Positions 1 through 6,654 of a stretch of 64,000 nt of DNA are shown piece after piece (positions within the stretch are counted from its first letter, which is position 1; each line of letters starts with the position of its first letter). The DNA comes from Candidatus Binatia bacterium (GTDB lineage Bacteria > Desulfobacterota > Binatia > UBA1149 > JAJCZL01), in assembly GCA_028278325.1 (NCBI GenBank), contig JANQEO010000245.1, forward strand, positions 1 through 64,000. Reading direction: 5' to 3'. The position numbers and the translations under genes are program-made. Under the pieces are notes generated by a model that did no database searches, was not told the origin of the DNA, and was given only the letters and a program-made list of their open reading frames with translations.

Positions 1-2973
1 CAGACCGGCCACCTTGTTGATGGCCGGACCGGCAGCCGTCGGCGGTATGCAGAACGTAGCCACACCCAGCGGCTCGTTGGCATCCATCACACCGGTAGCC
101 GCGATAGGATCCACGAAGCAGGACCGACGCTTGGCCACCGTACAGTCACCGGCGCCGCCCGGTATGCCCGTGGTCGACTCACGGCACTCCAGATCACTGA
201 CGCACTCGATGCCCATGGCGCAATCGTTGTTATCGGTGCACTGAGCCGCGCCGAGGTCGTCGCACTTGGTGGTGGGGTCGCAGGAGATGAAGCCCTCACC
301 GTTCGGCCTCGTCACGCCGTCGCAGCTGAACAGTTCGTCGCCCGCGTCGGCGCACTCGCCTTCACCGCCACCCGAGTCGGTGCAGAGACCGACCGTGCCG
401 TTGCCGCCCGTACCCAGAGGATCGCACTTGTTCGGGAACGGCGGCTCGCCGGCTCCGGCACTGGTGCAGGTGCTGAACCCACCGATGGCCGAGCAGTCCG
501 CATCGCTGTTACACGGGAAGTTGGATTCGCCCAAGCAAGTCCCGAGCGCGGAGTTGTCGCAGACACCACCGCCCGGGCCGGCACAGGTGCCGGTGGGGCC
601 GGTGCCGCCGGGCACGCCCGTACAAGTACCCTCACCAACTCCACAGTCAGCGTTGGTTTCGCAGGCTTTCGAGAGCAACAAACTGCACGTTGTCTCCTGG
701 GTCTCACAGCAACCGCCTGGACACAAGACGTTGACGAAACAGGCCGCTCCCGCGTTACTCGAGGCGGCCGAGCAACGCCGGCAATTAAGATCCGTGCCGC
801 ACACAGGGCCGCTCGGATCCAGCGAGCAACGCTGACAGTCGACGTCGGCGTCACAATCCACGCCGGTGTCGAGGGAGCAGGCTCGCGAGCAGACCGCACA
901 GAAGCAGTCCTCACCAGCCGGGCCGCCCGTGACGGCACCGCAGTCCACGTTGGCATCCATTGAGGCCGATCCCGTGGTCTGGATCAGATCGATGACCAGG
1001 CCCGCACCGGAGACGTTGCGGCCGACCTCGGGGAAGCAGTCCAGACTGTAACCGCCTCCGGCGAAACCGTTGCCTGCGGGGAAGATCCGGCTCACGCCGT
1101 CGACGTCGCAGCTCGAGCCGTCGTCACGTCCGAGGTGGCAGGTCCCGCCTCGAGCACCATCGCCGGCCGTTGCGTCGAAGGTTCCGCAAACTCCGTCACC
1201 GGGAACCACGTCGCATTGCGCATGCGAAGTACATGGATCGCCCTCCTTGGAAGCAGGCGCCGTACAGATGGCGGATCCGCCACAAGAGCCGACACCGTCA
1301 CCGATGTTAATGTCGCAGTCGATGTCGGTGGCGCAACTGTCCCCGAAACTGAACTGACACACGCCATCACCGCCGGCATCGTCGCAATCCACGTCAGCGT
1401 TGCAGACATCGCCCCTTTTGACGAACGGCGCTGTACAACGCCCATCGGTGGGGCCGGTGCAGGTAGCGCCGCATACCGGACAGGGCTTGACGTTGAGCTC
1501 GCCCGTGTAGACCTCGGAGCGAAGCGCCGCCGTTATCAGCCCGTCACCGGTGTCGACATTGGCCGTTCCCGTCACGTCCTCGCGGAAGCGGTTGACGACG
1601 CAGACCGGAACGTTCCCCGCCGATAGTGACAACAGCGTACCGAAGTAACAGTTGCAGATCCCGCCGCCGCAATCGTCGGCGTCGGCAACGAAGGGCTCGT
1701 CACAGACGCTACGATTGTCGCCGGCACAGCGGCAGTTGCCGACGGCGGGGTTGATGCCGGCCACAACGCACTCTCCGCAGGTAGGCGCGGGGCCGGGACA
1801 AACGATGTCGGCGGAAACGAAGACGTCCTCGGAGATGTCGGCATCATGACCGATACCGGTAAAGCCCGTATCCAGCTCGGACGCGGTGGTGCAACGGCCG
1901 ATGCCGGTATCACAATCACCGGGCGAGCCGTCGGCAATGCAATCGGCGTTGGTGGTGCACTCGATGCCCGTGCCCGACCAGAGCCTCAGGATGCCACGGT
2001 CGGGACACTGGGCGTCCTGAGCGGGCAGCGTCGTGGTCGTAGTGCTGGTGGTGACTGTAGTGTTCGTCGTGTTGGTCGTGTTCGTAGTGCTGGTAGTCGA
2101 CGTGGTGTTGGTAGTGTTCGTCGTCGTGGTCGGCGGCTGAGTCGTCGTCGTCACTCCGCCATCGCCGAGTGCATACAGCTGCTCGAAGAATTCTTCGCCC
2201 CTCACCGATGAATCGGCGAACAAGCAGGTGTTGAGACTGTTTACGTCGACATCACTACAAGAGTCGATCTGTCCTAGGTCGGCCGAGGCGCACTTGTTGG
2301 CGATCTTCTCCATGCCTTTCATGAGCTTTTTACCGATGCGGCCCTTGGGATCCTGGTTCTCGCAGGAGGAGGTGTCGGAGGCGAAAGGAGGATTCTTCTC
2401 AGCGGCAGCCTGGCACTTGCGGCGCTCCTTGATGATGGTCTGGTAGTGCTTGCCCTGGTCTTTACCCACGGTCGCATGGCAATCCGCTTCGTCCTTGTCG
2501 AGGGGGATCCCTGAAGGCATCCCCTGAGCGGCCTCGGTAAGTCCTTCGGCGTTGGCATGGGCCAGACAGGAGATGCAGGTTGCGACGTCCGCGTAGTCAT
2601 CGATGACGTTGGTGCAGGGAGCCGGACAGCTTTCGTAATCCGTCAGCGAGGGGGGGCCCAAGTTGGCGCACTTGTCATTGGCGCCGCCCACACGGGACAG
2701 CAGCTTGGCCTCGGCCTTGGCGACCTTGCCCTTGGGGTCGGACCCGAACGGGCCTCCACTGACCGAACGGCAGTCCACGGAGGCACCGAACTTCTGGTTG
2801 TTCTTGTGGCACTTGATCAGCGTCTTGTTGATGATCTTGGCGAGCTTCTCACCGTCTTTCGCGATGGTATCGCGGCACTTGCGCTGCGGCGTATTGAAGC
2901 TGGCTTCAGCGGCGGCACCCATGAGTGCAACCGATAGAGTTCCCACAACAAGCGCTAGACCCCGTGTTCTCAT
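1..2973 (-). CDS. Large secreted cysteine-rich protein with Thr/Asn linker (C-terminus outside window)
   Basis: The minus strand reads without a stop from an ATG at 2973 to the window edge, at least 991 codons. GGAGG lies about 9 bases before the ATG and supports this start. Residues 1 to about 25 form a signal peptide ending in AEA. Residues about 26-273 are a Lys-rich, probably helical domain with spaced cysteines. Residues about 274-315 are a linker of Thr with Asn and Ser that ends in LPAQ. The rest is cysteine-rich, with repeated units of the type C-x2-N/D-x-D-C followed by a Gly/Asp-rich loop and another Cys (for example CTTNADC, CNADVDC, CETNADC, CNSDADC). Secretion and disulfide bonding are inferred. 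Thr-rich linkers ending in LP next to Cys-rich domains are familiar from uncultivated deltaproteobacterial genomes. No enzyme motif was recognised. It could be a surface, adhesin or structural protein; the function is unknown. Confidence 0.85.
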   Translation of the reverse strand, partial: MRTRGLALVVGTLSVALMGAAAEASFNTPQRKCRDTIAKDGEKLAKIINKTLIKCHKNNQKFGASVDCRSVSGGPFGSDPKGKVAKAEAKLLSRVGGANDKCANLGPPSLTDYESCPAPCTNVIDDYADVATCISCLAHANAEGLTEAAQGMPSGIPLDKDEADCHATVGKDQGKHYQTIIKERRKCQAAAEKNPPFASDTSSCENQDPKGRIGKKLMKGMEKIANKCASADLGQIDSCSDVDVNSLNTCLFADSSVRGEEFFEQLYALGDGGVTTTTQPPTTTTNTTNTTSTTSTTNTTNTTNTTVTTSTTTTTLPAQDAQCPDRGILRLWSGTGIECTTNADCIADGSPGDCDTGIGRCTTASELDTGFTGIGHDADISEDVFVSADIVCPGPAPTCGECVVAGINPAVGNCRCAGDNRSVCDEPFVADADDCGGGICNCYFGTLLSLSAGNVPVCVVNRFREDVTGTANVDTGDGLITAALRSEVYTGELNVKPCPVCGATCTGPTDGRCTAPFVKRGDVCNADVDCDDAGGDGVCQFSFGDSCATDIDCDINIGDGVGSCGGSAICTAPASKEGDPCTSHAQCDVVPGDGVCGTFDATAGDGARGGTCHLGRDDGSSCDVDGVSRIFPAGNGFAGGGYSLDCFPEVGRNVSGAGLVIDLIQTTGSASMDANVDCGAVTGGPAGEDCFCAVCSRACSLDTGVDCDADVDCQRCSLDPSGPVCGTDLNCRRCSAASSNAGAACFVNVLCPGGCCETQETTCSLLLSKACETNADCGVGEGTCTGVPGGTGPTGTCAGPGGGVCDNSALGTCLGESNFPCNSDADCSAIGGFSTCTSAGAGEPPFPNKCDPLGTGGNGTVGLCTDSGGGEGECADAGDELFSCDGVTRPNGEGFISCDPTTKCDDLGAAQCTDNNDCAMGIECVSDLECRESTTGIPGGAGDCTVAKRRSCFVDPIAATGVMDANEPLGVATFCIPPTAAGPAINKVAGL
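2018..2155 (-). repeat. Low-complexity ACN-codon repeat encoding the Thr/Asn linker
   Basis: This in-frame stretch within the cysteine-rich gene is made almost wholly of ACN (Thr) codons with interspersed AAC (Asn) and AGC (Ser). It reads as short imperfect units such as NTT and STT. It joins the N-terminal helical domain to the Cys-rich domain. The Asn-Thr-Thr units also fit the N-x-T sequon pattern. Such a stretch is prone to length change by slippage. Confidence 0.8.
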
Positions 2974-3086
2974 AGTATCTTGCCTCCAGAGCGCGGCCCC
3001 GACGTTCGTACAGGAATCGATCGGCCCCCGGGCTCGGCCTGATCGGCTCCCAGCGTCGGCCTCAACCGGGTCAGGACCCTCTGTCA

Positions 3087-3116
3087 TTTTTACCCCTTCC
3101 CGTCCTGCGTTGACAA
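3087..3116 (-). promoter_or_regulatory. Candidate sigma70-type promoter of the cysteine-rich gene
   Basis: On the minus strand TTGTCA (3116-3111) is followed after 18 bases by TAAAAA (3092-3087). The start of transcription would be near 3080, giving a leader of about 107 bases before the ATG at 2973. The -35 matches consensus at five of six positions and the -10 at four of six. The call rests only on this match and the position. Confidence 0.35.
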
Positions 3117-3255
3117 GGCGCAAATCCGCATTTTGCCCGCGCTTTTTGAGGGTTTGGCGCCGATTTGCCCTTCTTCTTCGGCCTTGGCTTGTCGCCCAAG
3201 CCGGTTTCTACTATCGGCTGCTTGGAGGGGCCCCCGGGGCCGGGATCAAGAGCGG

Positions 3256-3489
3256 ATGCCGACCGAGAAACACGACGTGTTCATCGACCTGCTGGGAGTC
3301 CCCTGCCCCGTCAACTGGGCCCGCGCCAAGGCCCGGCTCGAGACCATGCGTACAGGCGAGATCTTGGAGATCCTCGTCGACGACCCGGCGGCCGAGCGCG
3401 ACATACCCCAGGCGGCAGAGAGTTGCGGCCACGCCGTCATCGAGACGCGCTCGGGTCCCGAGGGACTGACCATAATCATCGAACGATAG
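3256..3489 (+). CDS. TusA/SirA-family sulfur carrier protein
   Basis: This 77-residue protein matches the small TusA fold. The family cysteine sits in a DLLGVPCPVNWARAK stretch near residue 14, followed by a region resembling ILEILVDDP and a C-terminal strand (LTIIIER). TusA proteins carry sulfur as a cysteine persulfide for thiolation or sulfur oxidation. The motif here is CPxN rather than the CPxP of Escherichia coli TusA; CPxN members are known among TusA-like proteins encoded outside the tRNA-thiolation setting. An ATG at 3256 fits the family length; longer frames upstream lack family similarity. No sulfur-metabolism gene lies nearby, so the partner is unknown. The gene stands alone on the plus strand between two minus-strand genes. 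Confidence 0.85.
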   Translation: MPTEKHDVFIDLLGVPCPVNWARAKARLETMRTGEILEILVDDPAAERDIPQAAESCGHAVIETRSGPEGLTIIIER

Positions 3490-3530
3490 GCGCGGCCTCG
3501 CAGACGAGGGGGCCGACGCCGTGAGCACAC

Positions 3531-3561
3531 AAAAAAGGGGCCCTCCGCAAAGAGGGCCCCT
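3531..3561 (-). terminator. Rho-independent terminator of the porin gene
   Basis: Read on the minus strand, AGGGGCCCTC and GAGGGCCCCT form a 10-bp stem around a 6-base loop, followed directly by six T residues. It starts about 55 bases after the porin stop at 3616. The plus-strand side lacks a T run, so it should act mainly on minus-strand transcripts. Confidence 0.9.
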
Positions 3562-3615
3562 GATCCATCCTTTCGCCTCGACCGTTTCGGGCGAGGCGTC
3601 AGTCAGATACGGCGC

Positions 3616-4758
3616 CTAGTAGACGATGACCTGCAGGGACACGACGTCCTGCGAATCGTCCAGACCACCGGCACTGTCATCAGCGAAGATGGCGTCGCCG
3701 GCGAGGAAACCGTCGGACTCGTTGTGACGGTACTCGATGCGCGCTTCCACGCCCGGAGCCAGCTCACGCGAGCCGGTTACGGTAACCGACCAGATCTCGC
3801 CGTCCACGAAACCGGCACCAGCACCGGCATCGATGTCATTGTACTCGACGCGGCCATTGATGCCCCATTCACCCCACTCCATGCCGCTGTAGAGAGCGAA
3901 AGAGTCGGCCTCGACGTCACCCGTCAACGGCAGGGCCAAGACCGTCGCGCCGGTCTCGAAGTCCTGGTAGTTGTACTCGAAGGCGAGCGGCACGTTCCCA
4001 ACCTGGCCTTCGGCCACGAAGCTCACGTCGACGAGGTCGGCCTCTCCGCTAGGAGAAGCAACGCCCTTGACGGTATCGAAGATACCCGCCACATCGAGGG
4101 TCCAGTCGCCGGCCTGGAGTCCCAGGTCACCGGTGACGCCCTTGTTGTAATCGCCGTCGCTGAAGCCAACATCCGACACGGTGTACTGGTTGACCACGCC
4201 GACAGATCCCCACCAGTTGCCGGCGTCGTAGGCCACATTCACACCGTCGTGGTTGATCGGCTGGGCCAAAAAGGCCAGCGAACGACTGATGTGAGCGTTG
4301 TTCCAGGGCTGGGCGCTCTCGTAGCCGATGTTGGTCGCATAACGACCGACGGTTACATCCAAGGGCCCGACCGGGAAGGTCGCGTTGGCCAGGTAGAGGC
4401 CGACATCGTTGCAGTCGACGTCACCACCAGTGTCGGTGGAGCAGTCGCCGCTGACCGGCGCCAGGTCGCCGAACCACAGCGCCGCCTCGTAGTCGACGTT
4501 GTCGCTCGCGCTACCCATGAGGTGCAGCTCGACCAGGTCGATGTTGACCTGCTCGGCCGTCGCCTCACCGCTGCCGGCATTCGGGTAGGACTGCTGGTTG
4601 GTCCCGAAGCCGAAGAACGCGCCGTTGTCCGGTGAGTTGAAGTCGTAAGTCCACGACGCCGACCCCGCTACGCTCAACTGTGCATCGGCTGCGTGCGCAC
4701 ATCCCGCGTATGCCACGAGAAAGACGCCGGCCAATGCCAACACGATAAGCTTTTTCAT
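3616..4758 (-). CDS. Outer-membrane beta-barrel porin
   Basis: This 380-residue protein begins with a clear signal peptide (MKKLIVLALAGVFLVAYAG, ending near CAHA). It then shows alternating polar and hydrophobic strands typical of porins, rich in Gly, Asp and aromatic residues, and ends in Tyr after a VSLQVIV strand, like the aromatic C-terminus recognised by the BAM complex. The ATG at 4758 is chosen because AAGGAGGACAG precedes it; a frame extending to 4848 adds a non-signal-like segment. It probably forms a diffusion pore in the outer membrane. The substrate cannot be told. It is monocistronic: a structured leader lies upstream and a strong terminator downstream, which suggests high expression. 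Confidence 0.85.
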   Translation of the reverse strand: MKKLIVLALAGVFLVAYAGCAHAADAQLSVAGSASWTYDFNSPDNGAFFGFGTNQQSYPNAGSGEATAEQVNIDLVELHLMGSASDNVDYEAALWFGDLAPVSGDCSTDTGGDVDCNDVGLYLANATFPVGPLDVTVGRYATNIGYESAQPWNNAHISRSLAFLAQPINHDGVNVAYDAGNWWGSVGVVNQYTVSDVGFSDGDYNKGVTGDLGLQAGDWTLDVAGIFDTVKGVASPSGEADLVDVSFVAEGQVGNVPLAFEYNYQDFETGATVLALPLTGDVEADSFALYSGMEWGEWGINGRVEYNDIDAGAGAGFVDGEIWSVTVTGSRELAPGVEARIEYRHNESDGFLAGDAIFADDSAGGLDDSQDVVSLQVIVY

Positions 4759-4806
4759 CTCTGTCCTCCTTAGATTCACTAACTGCGCTAACCTGCGCTG
4801 CCTTGC

Positions 4807-4841
4807 CGGTCGGAGTCTGGCTTCATCAGCCTCACCGACCG
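4807..4841 (-). promoter_or_regulatory. Stem-loop in the porin 5' leader
   Basis: The arms CGGTCGG (4807-4813) and CCGACCG (4835-4841) pair perfectly, and inside them GGCT and AGCC pair around a 5-base loop. The structure ends about 50 bases before the porin start codon. It could stabilise the messenger or be a control site; only the pairing is seen. Confidence 0.5.
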
Positions 4842-4867
4842 CCCACACTTTCTGCCCGAGCCCTTTC

Positions 4868-4882
4868 GGATCGTTACGATCC
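4868..4882 (-). promoter_or_regulatory. Second small hairpin upstream of the porin
   Basis: GGATCG and CGATCC form a perfect 6-bp stem with a 3-base TTA loop. Together with the larger stem-loop at 4807-4841 it makes a structured region 110 bases upstream of the porin start. An operator palindrome is an alternative reading. Confidence 0.35.
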
Positions 4883-5191
4883 TCCGGACCCCGGCGGAGC
4901 CGTCGCCGGACAAGCGGTTTTCTTTAGGGATATTAAGTTAGAGAGCTGTCGGCGGCCCGTTCCTCCTATCCTCTATCTCAGCAAAACCACCGGCTACCGT
5001 GCCCGAAGACACAGCATGCACCGGCCGAACCACTCCAGGGCACCCGAACACGGTGCCCACCAGAGGCCCAGAAGTCAAGCATCACTTCAAGCACTCGCCG
5101 GCGACTTGCAACACGCTGCGTCATTCGCTAGCCGATGTCAAACCTCTGAAAATCGCTATGGAATCACGGGCGGTATCGGGAGCGGAATCGC

Positions 5192-5488
5192 CTAGCCCGA
5201 AGGGCGGCGCCGGGACGAAGCAGCGAGCAGAGAGCCGACACCCACGCAGATACTGCCGAGAACCAGGCCGATCGGCGCAGACGAATAGGCGCCGGCGAGC
5301 AAGAGCATGTGGCGAGGTTCCGCCACCCTCAGTTCGGTGGTGTAGAGCATGTTGCCGGGGTACTTCTCCACGCCGAGCCGGGCCTTGTGATAGGCCTCGT
5401 CGTTCACGGCTCCTCTCCAGCACAGAAGGGAGCCGGCGATCCCCAGTACCACGAGCAACATGCCGAGGGTTTTAAGATAGGTGGCCAA
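5192..5488 (-). CDS. Small two-helix membrane protein of unknown function
   Basis: This 98-residue protein has a hydrophobic helix at residues about 5-25 (LGMLLVVLGIAGSLLCW), a hydrophilic middle, and a second hydrophobic stretch at residues about 62-90 rich in Gly, Ala and Leu, then a basic end. The start is a TTG at 5488, chosen because GGAGG stands 8-9 bases upstream. It lies 39 bases after the acetyltransferase gene on the same strand and may be co-transcribed. I do not recognise the family. Topology predicts two transmembrane helices with the charged segment between them outside the cytoplasm. Confidence 0.65.
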   Translation of the reverse strand: MATYLKTLGMLLVVLGIAGSLLCWRGAVNDEAYHKARLGVEKYPGNMLYTTELRVAEPRHMLLLAGAYSSAPIGLVLGSICVGVGSLLAASSRRRPSG

Positions 5489-5527
5489 GAGCCTTACCTC
5501 CGACCGGTCGAGCGCCGGCTGACTCCA

Positions 5528-6619
5528 TCACAAGTCCCGCCAGAAGGCCCGGGCCCGGCGGCGGCTCGAACGGCTCGACCACTTTTGCGCAGGCACCCGG
5601 CCTTTGTCTACAGGCGAGAAACCGTTGCGCTCGAAGAAGGCGGCGGCCTTGTCGCTCGAGCTGCAAGCAAACAGAGCCTTTAGCCCCTGGCGCTTCCCCA
5701 CCCGCAGCAGATGGCCGATGATGCGTTTGCCCACTCCGCCACCTTTGAATCGTGTGATGGTGTACAGGCCGCGGATCTCGCCGACCTTCTGACGCCGGTA
5801 GGCCTCGACTTCGAGCCCGGCCAGACCCGCGAGGCGCCTGTGCTCGAACCTGGCGCCATAGGCGCTCAGTAGAAGCTCGGCCTTCTCCGCGTCACTGCGC
5901 TTCAGTAGGAACCCTTCCCTCTCCCCTCTAGCCAGCAGGTCTAGAGCCTCCCGGAAGTCGTTCACGCCGAGTTTTCCTACCGTGCAGTATTCGTGGGCCG
6001 TCAACAAAGTGCCCGTGCCCTCGTAGGTGAAGAGCTCGTCGGCGAGTCCTGAGGGATCGGTCAAGTTCACCGACTCGACACCACTACGCACGGTCTCGAG
6101 CAGCTGCGAAAGCTCACCCCGTGTCCATCCTCCACCGCCGTGACGCATGCTTAGCATCCGCGACAGGGCACCCGACGTCACGAAGGAGCGGACTCCGCGC
6201 ACGCCCTGTATGCCGCCTCGCTCGTCACAGATGACAACCTTGTCGATGCCGAGGGCCGTGGCCAAGGTCCGTAGATAAGCCACTCGCCTGCTGCCCTTGA
6301 AGGTCTTGGGGGGCCGGACGGCGGCATATCCGTCGTTCACCAGATCAGTGGCCAGCGCCGCCAGGCGCGTGCCGTTACGGATCGGCCGCAACGAGGGAAC
6401 GGGATGAGCGCCCGACCGCCGAGAGAACTCTGGACAGGAGATCAACACCATGACACCGCCGTCGCGCAGCTCATCGATTACGGGAGCACAGCGGCCGGCT
6501 GCGGCAACGTCGTCGAAGCTCACCAACATGGAGCGATGACGGAAGCTTCGGAGATAGAACTCCTTCTCGGAGATAGCAGCCACGTCGGTTCGCCCCTCTG
6601 GTACTGACAGACGTAGCAT
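5528..6619 (-). CDS. Amino-acid-kinase-fold/GNAT acetyltransferase, N-acetylglutamate synthase-like
   Basis: This 363-residue protein has an N-terminal region like the amino-acid kinase domain of ArgA-type enzymes (YLRSFRHRSMLVSFDD, then VMVLIS) and a C-terminal GNAT domain with an acetyl-CoA-binding segment (KGGGVGKRIIGHLL) and a FFERNGF element. This architecture is that of N-acetylglutamate synthase, first step of arginine synthesis, but it is shorter than the roughly 440 residues of E. coli ArgA. The kinase Gly-rich motif is not preserved, as expected where that domain only senses arginine. No arg gene is nearby, so the substrate is not certain. ATG at 6619 is preferred over 6661, which would overlap the divergent gene. 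The ribosome site is weak. Confidence 0.7.
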   Translation of the reverse strand: MLRLSVPEGRTDVAAISEKEFYLRSFRHRSMLVSFDDVAAAGRCAPVIDELRDGGVMVLISCPEFSRRSGAHPVPSLRPIRNGTRLAALATDLVNDGYAAVRPPKTFKGSRRVAYLRTLATALGIDKVVICDERGGIQGVRGVRSFVTSGALSRMLSMRHGGGGWTRGELSQLLETVRSGVESVNLTDPSGLADELFTYEGTGTLLTAHEYCTVGKLGVNDFREALDLLARGEREGFLLKRSDAEKAELLLSAYGARFEHRRLAGLAGLEVEAYRRQKVGEIRGLYTITRFKGGGVGKRIIGHLLRVGKRQGLKALFACSSSDKAAAFFERNGFSPVDKGRVPAQKWSSRSSRRRARAFWRDL

Positions 6620-6654
6620 CTTGCAAATTCGACTACCGGGCTCTAGAAAGCAGC

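Larger units (their letters stand above)
4759..5191. other. Noncoding leader/intergenic region upstream of the porin
   Basis: These 433 bases hold no convincing gene on either strand. Frames present in it lack ribosome sites and any family likeness. The porin ribosome site is at its low-coordinate end. Two hairpins (4807-4841 and 4868-4882) are described separately. On the minus strand a TAATAT box is visible near 4930-4935 but without a matching -35, so the promoter was not placed. Confidence 0.6.

Noticed and set aside
312..956. 214-codon frame on the minus strand, rich in Arg and Pro
   Set aside because: It is an out-of-frame reading of the cysteine-rich gene, whose true frame is open through the whole region with a signal peptide and ribosome site.
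3110..3140. Plus-strand TTGACA at 3110 as a promoter for the TusA-like gene
   Set aside because: No acceptable -10 occurs 15-19 bases downstream. The complementary strand has a better match in the other direction.
4741..4758. Lipoprotein signal in the porin (YAGC near the end of the signal peptide)
   Set aside because: The residue three before Cys is Tyr, not the usual Leu, Val or Ile, and a normal cleavage site (AHA) follows directly. An outer-membrane barrel fits better.
4803..5195. Possible gene of 130 codons on the plus strand upstream of the porin
   Set aside because: No ribosome site, unusual composition, and it covers the porin leader stems and the end of the next minus-strand gene.
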